Origin: JACPNO01 sp963825405
GTDB taxonomy: Bacteria; Acidobacteriota; Terriglobia; Bryobacterales; Bryobacteraceae
Length of the DNA stretch: 64,000 bases
Direction: 5' to 3'
Assembly: GCA_963825405.1 (NCBI GenBank)
Contig: CAWGTB010000006.1
Coordinates: forward strand, 1 to 64,000
Shown here piece after piece: positions 37,309 through 45,729 of this stretch; position 1 is the first letter of the stretch, and each line of letters opens with the position of its first letter. The notes under the pieces were generated by a model that did no database searches, had not been told where the DNA came from, and saw nothing but the letters and a program-made list of their open reading frames with translations. The translations under genes and the position numbers were made by a program.

Positions 37309-38403
37309 ATGCGCGCCGCCATTATCCATTACTGGCTTTTGAATATGCGAGGCGGCGAAAGGGTCGTAGAGGCGTTGTGCCGCCTGCTGCCTGAAGCGGA
37401 TATTTTCACGCTCTATTACGATCCGGCGCGTGTGAGTGAAACCATTCGTTCGCACCGCGTGACTGCATCGTTCCTCGATCCGCTGCAGCGCCACTATCGA
37501 TCTCTGCTTCCGTTGGCGCCGCTCGCGCTCGAACGATTCGACTTGCGCGGCTACGACCTGATTGTATCTAGCGAATCCGGACCGGCGAAAGGAGTACTGC
37601 CGCCCGCCGCCGCGCGCCACGTTTGTTACTGCCACACGCCCATGCGCTACCTGTGGGAGTTGTATCCCGCCTATGTGAACGAATGGACGGCCAGCCGCTG
37701 GAAGCGCGCCCTGATTGCGCCATTGGCCAACTATCTGCGCGTGTGGGATTACAGCACCGCCGCGCGCGTCGACGACTTCATTGCCAACAGCGCCAATGTG
37801 CAGCGGCGCATCTGGAAAACGTACCGCCGCGAGTCGCAGGTGATTTATCCGCCGGTCGACGTCGCGAGTTTCTATTGGAAGCCCGCCGAAGATTATTACC
37901 TGATCGTTTCCGAGCTGGTGGCTTACAAGCGGATCGATATGGCGGTGCGATGGGCCGCGCGCTCCGGACGCCGCCTGCGAATTGTGGGCGAAGGCCCTGA
38001 ATTCAGCCGACTGCGCGCGCTGGCCCGGCCCAACATCGAATTCTGCGGACGTGTTGCGGAGCAGGAACTGCGCGAATTGTACGCGCACTGCCGGGCGTTT
38101 CTCATGCCGGGCGAAGAGGATTTCGGCATGACGCCGGTGGAAGCGCTGGCCAGCGGCAAGCCCGTGGTGGCACTGGGCCGCGGCGGCGTTCTGGAAAGCG
38201 TGCCGGCACAGAATCCGCTGGGCGGCGTGTTTTACTCGGAGCCAGTGGATGAACAGTTAAACGCGGCCATTCAAACGCTTGAGCGCCTGGATTCCCGTAT
38301 TGTCCCGCATGAACTGCAAGCTTCAGTCGCACGATTTTCCGAGCAGGAATTTGCGCGCCAAATGCGGCAGGTCCTGTTTCCGAGCGGGTTACAATCAAAT
38401 TAG
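37309..38403 (+). CDS. Glycosyltransferase family 4 (GT-B fold)
   Basis: The 364-residue protein starts MRAAIIHYWLLNMRGGERVV at ATG 37309. It has the GT4 donor-site motif in the C-terminal half (MPGEEDFGMTPVEALASGKP, E-x7-E type) and VDVASFYWKPAEDYYLIVSE before it; RHVCYCHTPMRYLWELYPAY is usual for the group that handles mannose or related sugars. It would add a sugar from a nucleotide donor to a lipid-linked polysaccharide precursor at the inner face of the membrane. It sits beside the O-antigen ligase/Wzz cluster on the other strand. The TTG of the DtxR-type regulator follows its stop after 1 base. Confidence 0.88.
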   Translation: MRAAIIHYWLLNMRGGERVVEALCRLLPEADIFTLYYDPARVSETIRSHRVTASFLDPLQRHYRSLLPLAPLALERFDLRGYDLIVSSESGPAKGVLPPAAARHVCYCHTPMRYLWELYPAYVNEWTASRWKRALIAPLANYLRVWDYSTAARVDDFIANSANVQRRIWKTYRRESQVIYPPVDVASFYWKPAEDYYLIVSELVAYKRIDMAVRWAARSGRRLRIVGEGPEFSRLRALARPNIEFCGRVAEQELRELYAHCRAFLMPGEEDFGMTPVEALASGKPVVALGRGGVLESVPAQNPLGGVFYSEPVDEQLNAAIQTLERLDSRIVPHELQASVARFSEQEFARQMRQVLFPSGLQSN

Positions 38404-38404
38404 T

Positions 38405-39061
38405 TTGAAGATCACGATCTCCAAAGAAAATTACCTGAAAGCCATTGCGGAGGCCGAATCAGAGGGGCAAGCCGTGATCGCGGCGACGCTGGTGCGCTGG
38501 CTCAACGTCTCGGCGCCGGCTGTCACCATGGCCATCAAGCGTCTCAAACGCGATGCGCTGATTCGTGTGGCCGCCGAAGGCCAGATCACTCTCACCAAAT
38601 CTGGCCGCGTCATTGCCAACCGTTTGCTCAATCGCCATCATCTGATCGAGCGTATGCTCACCGAAGTTTTCGGCATGGAGTGGTACAAGGTGCACGACGA
38701 AGCCGAGCATCTGGAACACGCGGTCTCCGCCGATTTCGAGCGCAAGCTGATTCAGCGGTTGGGCAATGGCAAGTCCTGCCCTCACGGCAATCGCATGGGT
38801 GTGGATACACCCGCCGCCCGCCGCCGCCGCGGCCTCAAACCGCTGGACGAAAGCGCCGACCAGGAGCGGCTTTCGGTGGTGAGCGTGTTCGAGCGCGACC
38901 GCCGGCTGCTTGAGCATTTGGAAAGTCTCGCCATTCGGCCGGGAGCGACTCTACTGGTTCTCGGCAATCGCAGCGGACGTTCACTCGAGTTGCGCGTGGA
39001 TGGCAAACCGGTTGAAGTTACTCGCCCGGTGGCGGGACGGGTTTGGGTGAAACGCGCGTAA
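38405..39061 (+). CDS. DtxR/MntR family metal-dependent transcriptional regulator
   Basis: Starting at TTG 38405, the 218-residue protein has the DtxR winged helix (ISKENYLKAIAEAESEGQAV, APAVTMAIKRLKRDALI), then the dimer/metal region RHHLIERMLTEVFGMEW and LEHAVSADFERKLIQRLGNG with KSCPHGNRMG, where family members keep metal ligands (Cys, Glu, His). A C-terminal FeoA/SH3-like domain follows. In the metal-bound form these bind promoters of iron or manganese uptake genes. No ATG or GTG lies near the family start. It follows the glycosyltransferase almost without gap, an unusual place for a metal regulator. Its end overlaps the end of the second GT4 gene by 44 bases, convergent. Confidence 0.82.
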   Translation: MKITISKENYLKAIAEAESEGQAVIAATLVRWLNVSAPAVTMAIKRLKRDALIRVAAEGQITLTKSGRVIANRLLNRHHLIERMLTEVFGMEWYKVHDEAEHLEHAVSADFERKLIQRLGNGKSCPHGNRMGVDTPAARRRRGLKPLDESADQERLSVVSVFERDRRLLEHLESLAIRPGATLLVLGNRSGRSLELRVDGKPVEVTRPVAGRVWVKRA

Positions 39062-40136
39062 GCGTTTCCAGAATTTCCTGCTGATAACGTTCCAGGGTGA
39101 ACCGAGACTTCCACGCCTCGAGAGCGCGCCGGGCGGCTTCGCGTAGTTTCGAAGGATTCCGTAATAATTCTTCCAGATGCGCCGCGAGCGCCTGCGGATT
39201 TTCAGGCTCGACCAGAAAGCCCGTATCTCCATCCGCCAGCAGTTCAGGAATACCGCCGCAATCAAACGCCACCACTGGCACGCCGGCCGCGAAGGCTTCG
39301 AGGATCACGCGGGGCGCACCCGGGCCGCCGATGGAGGGCGTCACCAGGACATCGAGATCAGCCAGTACCGCAGGTACATCCGCACGCCAGCCGAGGAATT
39401 CGACGGATAGTCCACTGGCCAGGGACGTAAGCGTATCCGCATATTTGCGCGCAGCGATGCTTGCGAATAGCGGCGCGCCACACACCACGAATTGCAAGCC
39501 GGGCACTCGCTCCGAAAGTATCCGCGCAGCCTGCAAAAATTCGGCTTGACCGTTCTCGGGAGAGATGCGGCCGATCACGCCGACGCGCCACGGCGGCGGC
39601 TGCCTGCGGTGAGGTGCGCCGGCGTTCACGCCGTTATAGATCACATGCACTTTGGCGGTCTGAAAAGGCTCGGCTACAAAACGCGAGCAGGCGATCAGAT
39701 CAGCGTCCGCCCGGCGAAGGGCGCGGGACACTAGTTGAATAGCGTACTCTCCCGCGGGGCGGCTGTGACAATGGAACACCAGTGGCCAGCGCCCTCGCGC
39801 CGCTTTGGACGCTGCCGGCAAAACGCGCGGTCCATTGACGTAAATCAGATCCGCCTGTGCGCGCTCGGCGAGATGCGTAATCTCGCGCCCCAGCCGCGGC
39901 TGTTGCCGTGCAAAGCGCAACGCGTCCGACATGGATTTGCGACCCGAAGCAAACGGGCCGCATGAGATGGGCGAAACTTCTACACCCAGTTCGCGAAGTC
40001 TGGTTGTGAAGGGCCCATCGCCCGGCATGCCGCAAAACGCGTTCCAGCCGCGCGCGCGAACAGCGGGAATGAGATCCAGCAGGCACTGCTGCGCCCCACC
40101 CATATCGCTGAACTGATCGAGAAAAAGAATTTTCAC
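39018..40136 (-). CDS. Glycosyltransferase family 4, GTG start
   Basis: The 372-residue protein starts at GTG 40136 (VKILFLDQFSDMGGAQQCLL), which overlaps the TGA of the polymerase gene (GTGA). It has the N-terminal GGAQ motif, RVGVIGRISPENGQAEFL and the donor-site segment GGPGAPRVILEAFAAGVPVV (E-x7-E), followed by AFDCGGIPELLADGDTGFL, all GT4 hallmarks. It probably adds a sugar during exopolysaccharide or O-antigen assembly. It is the last gene of the wzz, ligase/polymerase, GT4 operon. Its end runs 44 bases into the DtxR-type gene on the other strand. Confidence 0.88.
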   Translation of the reverse strand: MKILFLDQFSDMGGAQQCLLDLIPAVRARGWNAFCGMPGDGPFTTRLRELGVEVSPISCGPFASGRKSMSDALRFARQQPRLGREITHLAERAQADLIYVNGPRVLPAASKAARGRWPLVFHCHSRPAGEYAIQLVSRALRRADADLIACSRFVAEPFQTAKVHVIYNGVNAGAPHRRQPPPWRVGVIGRISPENGQAEFLQAARILSERVPGLQFVVCGAPLFASIAARKYADTLTSLASGLSVEFLGWRADVPAVLADLDVLVTPSIGGPGAPRVILEAFAAGVPVVAFDCGGIPELLADGDTGFLVEPENPQALAAHLEELLRNPSKLREAARRALEAWKSRFTLERYQQEILETLTRVSPKPVPPPGE

Positions 40137-41542
40137 GGCTGCGTCGCCGGGCGCGATTCCCGCACGGCCCATGCCAGCACCAGAAAATACACCGGCATTA
40201 CGCGCCAGTACGTCAGCAGGTCCGCCGACAGCATTTGCACGCACTGGCCGAGCCAGAAGCAGAAAATCCAGGTGCCGAAAAATGCCGCGCGTGGATTCAC
40301 GTTGCGCGCCGCTGCCCACCCTGCTCTCAGAATCGCCAGGTTGAACCACAACAGCGCGGCCAGACCCACCACGCCGGTCTCGACCAGCATGCTCAGGTAC
40401 ATGTTGTCGGCAATCACGGTACGCCCCAAGTACATGGAATAGGGCAGCGTCTTGTAGCCAACGCCGAAAAGCAGATGCCAGGGATTCTCGCTGAGGAAGC
40501 GGGCAAGAAATCGCCAGCTTTCCAGGCGCCCCGAGAGCGTGCCTTCGGTGTACAGAAAGAAACCGAGCCCGGTGTTGCTCAGCCGCTGCCAGTAGAGCCC
40601 GGCAAATTCGGGAAACGCCCAGTAGCTAACCGCAGCACCCGCCGCCGCCGAGAGCGCCAGGATCATCGCCGCTTTACGCAAACGCACGCGCGCGCGATGC
40701 AGATAGAGCAGCGCAGCCAGCGACACCAGCACATTCAGCACGGAGGCGCGGGAATAAGAAAACACCAGTGCGGCCGAAAAAATCACGCCGCCGGTGAACA
40801 GTGCCCGCCGCGAGAGGGGCAACTGGTCCGCTGGGCGCGTGAGCGCAACGGCGATCATCACCAGAAAACAGGCGCAGAGATTTCCCAGCGTGCTGGCTTC
40901 GTAGAACATGCCCTGCGCTCGGCGGTAGACGCCGCTTGCGAGCCAGACAAACTGCGGTCCGAACCCGGCAGGCGCGGGCAACTGGTAGTAGAAATCGAAG
41001 CAGGCAACCAGTGCCGTGGCCGCCGCGATCCAAAAAAGAAAGCGCAAGCTCAGCGTTGCCGCCGGCGCGTACGCAACGAAGAAAAACAGGTAAACGCCAA
41101 TGCCGAACAGCATGACGCGCGCCAGACTCGCAGCGGCGAGGCCCCCTCCGGAATACACCGCGCCGAATGCCAGGCTGCCGAGCAGGGCTAGCCAGAGCGC
41201 GATCAACGCCCGGGGCAGGGAATCCGCCGGGATTCGCCACGTACCTGCAAGCAGCGCTCCCGCGATCAAGCCGAGCGCGGCGAAAAGCAATGACGGGTGC
41301 GGTCCGGAGTTGCCTAGATCGTACGGCAGCGGCGGAAGCAGCAACGCCGCGGTGATGAAAGCCGCCACCCAGCGGCCGGGCCGCTCCAGCGTCCACCAAG
41401 CCAGCGGAATCAGCAGTAGCGGCAATGCCCCCAGCGCCGCAATGGTTCGGGAAGGAATGATGGCGAGGGCGGCGGCATACGCGCCGAGGCCCGCAGCGGC
41501 AATGAGCGGGCCGGGCAGGCGTTCTATCCGCGCGGCAATCAT
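40133..41542 (-). CDS. O-antigen ligase/polymerase family (Wzy/WaaL-like) membrane protein
   Basis: The 469-residue protein is almost wholly hydrophobic, with about 12 predicted membrane helices, and a large periplasmic loop around SNTGLGFFLYTEGTLSGRLE then SENPWHLLFGVGYKTLPYSM, the Wzy_C/O-antigen ligase signature (G-x-G-x-x-T). Such proteins either polymerise polyprenyl-linked repeat units or ligate the polymer to lipid A. With Wzz beside it, the Wzy role is favoured, but the two cannot be told apart by sequence alone. Its start overlaps the wzz end (ATGA-type, 4 bases), and its stop overlaps the next start. Confidence 0.87.
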   Translation of the reverse strand: MIAARIERLPGPLIAAAGLGAYAAALAIIPSRTIAALGALPLLLIPLAWWTLERPGRWVAAFITAALLLPPLPYDLGNSGPHPSLLFAALGLIAGALLAGTWRIPADSLPRALIALWLALLGSLAFGAVYSGGGLAAASLARVMLFGIGVYLFFFVAYAPAATLSLRFLFWIAAATALVACFDFYYQLPAPAGFGPQFVWLASGVYRRAQGMFYEASTLGNLCACFLVMIAVALTRPADQLPLSRRALFTGGVIFSAALVFSYSRASVLNVLVSLAALLYLHRARVRLRKAAMILALSAAAGAAVSYWAFPEFAGLYWQRLSNTGLGFFLYTEGTLSGRLESWRFLARFLSENPWHLLFGVGYKTLPYSMYLGRTVIADNMYLSMLVETGVVGLAALLWFNLAILRAGWAAARNVNPRAAFFGTWIFCFWLGQCVQMLSADLLTYWRVMPVYFLVLAWAVRESRPATQP

Positions 41543-42348
41543 GGATGGTGTAGCGAGCGGCTGAATTCCAACGTCACCCAGATCACCGATGCCAGCAATG
41601 AGATGAGGAATGCAGCCGAGACGTTTAGAGGTACATTAGGCCACGACGGCCGCTCGGGGACGACGCCGGCATCGATGATCGACAAACGCTCGCCACGATA
41701 TCCGGCGGCGGCGCGCACATCGCCCAGGCGCCGCTCCGCTTCCTCGAAAGTCTCTCGCGCGGACGCCCTGCGCGCTTCCGCAATACCGCCCTTGGTATCG
41801 CCTGCCGCGTATAACTGCTCCAGTTGCGCCCGCGCTTGCTCCAGGCGTTTTTCCGCTTCGGCAATCAATTCGTGATCGGTCTGCTCGCTCGGTCCGCGGC
41901 TCAGCGCAAGGGTTTGACCGGCGAGGTGAAGAGCCAGGAAATGCGCGCTATCGGCGTTGGGCAGGGTGCAAACAATTTCCAGGATTCGTGTATTGGGAAC
42001 GAGGCGCACCGTCAGCACCGAGCGCTGGAGCTGGTCGATCGTTTTGCCGGGCTCCATATCGCGCACGTGGAAGCGCTCGACAGCCTCCAGGAACAGCTTT
42101 TGGCTCGACGCAAATGCCTCGTAGCTTTTCAGCGATTCGAAGTAAATCGGCGTGATGGCCATGGCGCTGCGCACGTCATTGCCGGCGGGCGAATCGATCA
42201 TGAGCCGCACCGAGGCCGTGTAGTACTTAGGCAGCAGCAAGCTCACCACCAGCGCCAGCACGGCCGCAATCGCGCAGGTAAGCGCGATCCAACGCGCACG
42301 CAGGCGCAGGTAATCGACGTACTGGAAAAATGTGAACGACTCGTCCAC
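41539..42348 (-). CDS. Wzz-type chain-length determinant protein
   Basis: This 269-residue protein has an N-terminal membrane helix (about residues 21-40, in WIALTCAIAAVLALVVSLLL), a periplasmic region with the Wzz start YYTASVRLMIDSP, a predicted coiled-coil (HELIAEAEKRLEQARAQLEQ), and a second membrane helix near residue 245-262 preceded by PERPSWPNVPLNVSAAFL, the proline-rich signature. It lacks the cytoplasmic kinase domain of Wzc. It would set polymer length in exopolysaccharide or O-antigen synthesis. It is the first gene of a three-gene minus-strand operon. Confidence 0.85.
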   Translation of the reverse strand: MDESFTFFQYVDYLRLRARWIALTCAIAAVLALVVSLLLPKYYTASVRLMIDSPAGNDVRSAMAITPIYFESLKSYEAFASSQKLFLEAVERFHVRDMEPGKTIDQLQRSVLTVRLVPNTRILEIVCTLPNADSAHFLALHLAGQTLALSRGPSEQTDHELIAEAEKRLEQARAQLEQLYAAGDTKGGIAEARRASARETFEEAERRLGDVRAAAGYRGERLSIIDAGVVPERPSWPNVPLNVSAAFLISLLASVIWVTLEFSRSLHHP

Positions 42349-42393
42349 TCGTGGATTAGTGTAGCGGATTTGGGATGTAAACTCGGTTAATTC

Positions 42394-43422
42394 TTACGGC
42401 AGCAGCACGATCTTGCCGAATTGTTCCTTGTTTTCCAGGCGCTCATGCGCGGCGCGTATTTCGCTCAGCGGGTAGACGCGGTCGATAACCGGTTTCAATT
42501 GTTTCCGGAAGACAAAACGCAGGACTTCATGTAGCTCGCCCATCGATCCCATGAACGAACCGGCCAGCGTCCAGTTCTTGCTGAACAGAAAACGCAGGTC
42601 GAGTTTGACGTCCCAGCCGGTGGTATTGCCGCAAGTGACCAGGCGGCCAGCCGGAGCGAGAGACGCCAGCGAGTGCGGCCACGTAGCTGCGCCGACATGC
42701 TCGAAAACGACATCTACACCGCGCTTACCGGTGAACTTTTTGACCTGTCCTGCAATGTCCTCGCGATAGTGGTCGATCACGTGATCCGCGCCCAGCTCCC
42801 GGGCCTTGGCCAGCTTGGCATCGCCGCCGGCCGTGGCGATGACGCGGCAGTGAAATAGCTTAGCGATCTGGATGGCGGCCTGTCCGACGCCGCTCGATGC
42901 CGCCAGCACCAGCACGTCTTCGCCGGGTGCGAGCTTGGCGCGCTCGGTCAGCATGTGCCAGGCGGTGAGGAACACCAGCGGCGACGCGGCAGCGTCTTCG
43001 AAGCTCATGTCGTCCGGAATTTGGATGGCGGAATATTCGTTGACAGCCATCAGCTCGGTATCGCCGCCGTCAACCCCGTAGCCGTAGATCGTGTAGCGGC
43101 GGCAAAGATTGTCGCGTCCGGCGAGGCATTGCGGACACTGGCGGCAACTCACGCCCGGGGAGAGCAGCACGCGCCAGCCCGGTTTCACGCGCTCGCACAA
43201 CTCACCTACGGCCACCACTTCGCCGGCGATATCGGATCCCAGCACGTGCGGCATGCTGAACGTTAGTCCCGGAATTCCGGCGCGCACGAAGAGATCCAGG
43301 TGATTGAGCGCGCAGGCACGAACACGCAGCAGAATCTGGTTGGCTTTGATTTTAGGCTCGGGAACGTCTTCGTAAACCAGCGCGTCCGGCCCGCCGTGCT
43401 GGTGAATGCGAGCGACTTTCAT
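42394..43422 (-). CDS. Zinc-binding alcohol dehydrogenase family (MDR) protein
   Basis: The 342-residue protein from ATG 43422 has GADALVY-like start MKVARIHQHGGPDALVYEDV, the catalytic-region RACALNHLDLFVRAGIPG, the structural zinc loop CRQCPQCLAGRDNLC, and the NAD(P) fold start LVLAASSGVGQAAIQIAKLF. It belongs to the medium-chain dehydrogenase/reductase group with a structural zinc, which oxidises alcohols or reduces enones. The end (GKIVLLP) is the usual family end. Its start is only 70 bases from the divergent MBL gene. The larger open frame upstream of 43422 is not used. Substrate unknown. Confidence 0.88.
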   Translation of the reverse strand: MKVARIHQHGGPDALVYEDVPEPKIKANQILLRVRACALNHLDLFVRAGIPGLTFSMPHVLGSDIAGEVVAVGELCERVKPGWRVLLSPGVSCRQCPQCLAGRDNLCRRYTIYGYGVDGGDTELMAVNEYSAIQIPDDMSFEDAAASPLVFLTAWHMLTERAKLAPGEDVLVLAASSGVGQAAIQIAKLFHCRVIATAGGDAKLAKARELGADHVIDHYREDIAGQVKKFTGKRGVDVVFEHVGAATWPHSLASLAPAGRLVTCGNTTGWDVKLDLRFLFSKNWTLAGSFMGSMGELHEVLRFVFRKQLKPVIDRVYPLSEIRAAHERLENKEQFGKIVLLP

Positions 43423-43479
43423 CCGTACGATTATAACGGCTTGTCGTTTCCGCCATTTCCTGTTACAAGTGGAGTTTCG

Positions 43480-43485
43480 AAGGAG
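43480..43485 (+). promoter_or_regulatory. Strong Shine-Dalgarno (AAGGAG) that decides the MBL gene start
   Basis: AAGGAG lies 7 bases before ATC 43493 and 10 bases before GTC 43496, the codons where family members begin (MKFCVLSSGSSGN). No ATG, GTG or TTG is in frame between this site and the conserved sequence, so the start codon is non-standard or carries a base error. Confidence 0.6.
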
Positions 43486-43492
43486 ATTTGCA

Positions 43493-44275
43493 ATCGTCAA
43501 GTTCTGCGTCCTTTCCAGCGGCAGTTCGGGCAACGCTGCGTTTCTCGCGACCGATACCACGCGGCTTCTGATTGACGCCGGCTTGAGCCTCCGCGACCTC
43601 GCACGGCGGCTGGCTTCGATCGGCGAGCGTCCGGAAGAAATCGACGCCATTCTGATCACCCACGAGCACTGCGACCACATTAGTGGCCTGGTACGCATGG
43701 CGAGGCGGCTGGGAGTTCGGGTTTATCTTACCCGCCTCACTGCGCCGCTCATCGATTGGGAAAATGCCTGGAAAGACAGCCCGCCGCGCATCGAGCTGTT
43801 TCAGGCCGGCGCCAGTTTTTCGATCGGCGATATTGAGATCGACAGCTTCACCATCCCGCACGACGCCGCCGATCCGGTGGGCTATTGCCTGCGCGCCCAC
43901 GGCGTCAAGATCGGCGTGGTGACTGACCTGGGCTATATTCCCGAATCCATCAAGTACCATCTGCGCGGCGTGCATGCGCTGCTGCTCGAATCCAATCACG
44001 ATCTGGACATGCTCAAAGTCGGCCCGTATCCCTGGGCGGTGAAGCAGCGCGTGATGAGCCGCAATGGCCATCTTTCGAACGCCGTTGTCGGCGATTATTT
44101 GCTGGACGATCTCGACCCCGCCACCGGAGCCGTCATCCTGGGGCATTTGAGCGAGCACAACAATCATCCGGAAATCGTGCGCCTGACGGCCGTGCAGGCG
44201 TTGGCGCGGCGTGGGCTGTCCCCGCGGCTGATCATCGCCGAGCAGAAAAATCCTACGGAGGTGCTGCAATTTTAG
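43493..44275 (+). CDS. MBL-fold metallohydrolase (YycJ/WalJ-like), non-standard start codon
   Basis: The 260-residue protein reads VKFCVLSSGSSGNAAFLATD at its start and has the metallo-beta-lactamase site ILITHEHCDHISGL, with VVTDLG and LLLESNHD later, and SRNGHLSN near residue 190: the YycJ/WalJ group, thought to act in DNA repair or as a 5'-3' exonuclease. Family members start right at KFCVLSSGSSGN, but here the frame has only ATC and GTC at that point, after a good ribosome site. The far upstream ATG at 43406 would add 29 foreign residues and overlap the divergent dehydrogenase. It ends inside the start of purB, so the two are coupled. Confidence 0.85.
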   Translation: MVKFCVLSSGSSGNAAFLATDTTRLLIDAGLSLRDLARRLASIGERPEEIDAILITHEHCDHISGLVRMARRLGVRVYLTRLTAPLIDWENAWKDSPPRIELFQAGASFSIGDIEIDSFTIPHDAADPVGYCLRAHGVKIGVVTDLGYIPESIKYHLRGVHALLLESNHDLDMLKVGPYPWAVKQRVMSRNGHLSNAVVGDYLLDDLDPATGAVILGHLSEHNNHPEIVRLTAVQALARRGLSPRLIIAEQKNPTEVLQF

Positions 44276-45579
44276 ACCGTTATACACGCCCGGAGATGGG
44301 CCGCATCTGGAGCGATCAGAACAAGTTTCAGCAGTGGTTGGAAGTGGAATTGGCGGCGTCGGAAGTCCTGGCCGCACTCGGCACGGTGCCGGCCGAAGCG
44401 GCGCGATTGCTGCGAACGCATGCCGGCTTTGACGTGCCGCGCATTCACGCCATCGAGCGCGAAGTGAAGCACGACGTCATTGCCTTCACCACCGCCGTTT
44501 CCGAGACCATGGCCGCCGCCGGTCACGCCGACGCCTCGCGCTGGCTGCACTACGGGCTGACTTCGAACGACGTGGTGGACACAGCGCAGGCGCTGCAAAT
44601 CAAGCAGGCTTCGGCGATTCTTCTGTCAGGTCTCGAAGCCTTGCGCGTGGTCCTGAAACGCCGCGCTCACGAGTTTCAGCACACCGTGCAAATCGGCCGC
44701 ACCCACGGCGTACATGCTGAGCCGATCACGTTCGGGCTCAAGCTGGCCATCTGGTACGAAGAGGCCGGCCGCAACCTGCGCCGCCTGAAAGACGCCGCCG
44801 AGGAGATTCGTGTCGGCAAGATCTCGGGCGCCGTCGGCACGTTCGCGCATATCGGTCCGGAAGTGGAAGAAGCCATTTGCGCGCGCCTGGACTTGCACCC
44901 GGCTGCCATCTCATCCCAAGTGATTCAGCGCGACCGCCACGCTGCTTATGTGTCCACACTTGCCGTCCTCACCGCCAGCCTGGAAACGATCGCGCTCGAA
45001 ATCCGGCACCTGCAGCGTACCGAAGTTCGTGAGGCCGAGGAATACTTTTCGAAAGCGCAAAAGGGAAGCTCGGCCATGCCGCACAAGCGCAACCCGGTCA
45101 CTTGCGAGCAGATTTGTGGCTTGGCGCGGGTGGTGCGGGCCAACGCGCAAGCGGCGTTCGAAAATGTCGCTCTGTGGCACGAGCGAGACATATCCCACTC
45201 TTCGGTCGAGCGTGTGATCCTTCCGGATTCCACGATTCTCGCCGACTATCTGCTGGACAAAACGACCCGCCTGGTGGACCAGATGCTGGTCTATCCCGAG
45301 CGGATGCTTCGCAACCTGGAAATCACTCGCGGCCTGGTCTTTTCCGGTCAATTGTTGCTCGATTTGGCCGCTGCCGGCATGTTGCGCGAGTCTGCCTACC
45401 GGCTGGTGCAAGGCCATGCGATGCAGGCCTGGCACGACGAATCCGACTTCCGGGCGGCCATTCAGGCCGACCCCGAAATAGGCAAATTTCTCACTTCCGC
45501 ACAGCTTGCGGAGAGTTTTTCGCTCGATCGCCAACTCCGTAATGTGGACCGGATTTTCGCCAGAGTTTTCGGCGATTGA
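44269..45579 (+). CDS. purB: Adenylosuccinate lyase, apparent ATT start
   Basis: The protein (436 residues from ATT 44269) reads ILDRYTRPEMGRIWSDQNKF, with the Arg-Tyr pair that binds substrate phosphate in this family, then LHYGLTSNDVVDTA (catalytic region), IGRTHGVHAEPITFG (catalytic His) and KGSSAMPHKRNPVTCEQI, the fumarase/lyase signature. It cleaves adenylosuccinate to AMP and SAICAR to AICAR in purine synthesis. The first ATG in frame, at 44296, would remove RYTRPE, so it is unlikely. GGAGGTG at 44257-44263 lies 5 bases before ATT, which overlaps the MBL stop. ATT as start, as in infC, or a base error, are the options. Confidence 0.9.
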   Translation: MLDRYTRPEMGRIWSDQNKFQQWLEVELAASEVLAALGTVPAEAARLLRTHAGFDVPRIHAIEREVKHDVIAFTTAVSETMAAAGHADASRWLHYGLTSNDVVDTAQALQIKQASAILLSGLEALRVVLKRRAHEFQHTVQIGRTHGVHAEPITFGLKLAIWYEEAGRNLRRLKDAAEEIRVGKISGAVGTFAHIGPEVEEAICARLDLHPAAISSQVIQRDRHAAYVSTLAVLTASLETIALEIRHLQRTEVREAEEYFSKAQKGSSAMPHKRNPVTCEQICGLARVVRANAQAAFENVALWHERDISHSSVERVILPDSTILADYLLDKTTRLVDQMLVYPERMLRNLEITRGLVFSGQLLLDLAAAGMLRESAYRLVQGHAMQAWHDESDFRAAIQADPEIGKFLTSAQLAESFSLDRQLRNVDRIFARVFGD

Positions 45580-45729
45580 TATTGTTTTTCAGCAAGTTAC
45601 GGCGATTGTTTCAAGTAAGAGATCGGTCGAAAAATTCCCCTAAGAATATGGCCGCCCACGTGCACTAACTTTAGTTGATGATTTACGTTCAAAGTTCGGT
45701 TAAAGTAGGTACTGAAAGGACATAGAGGA

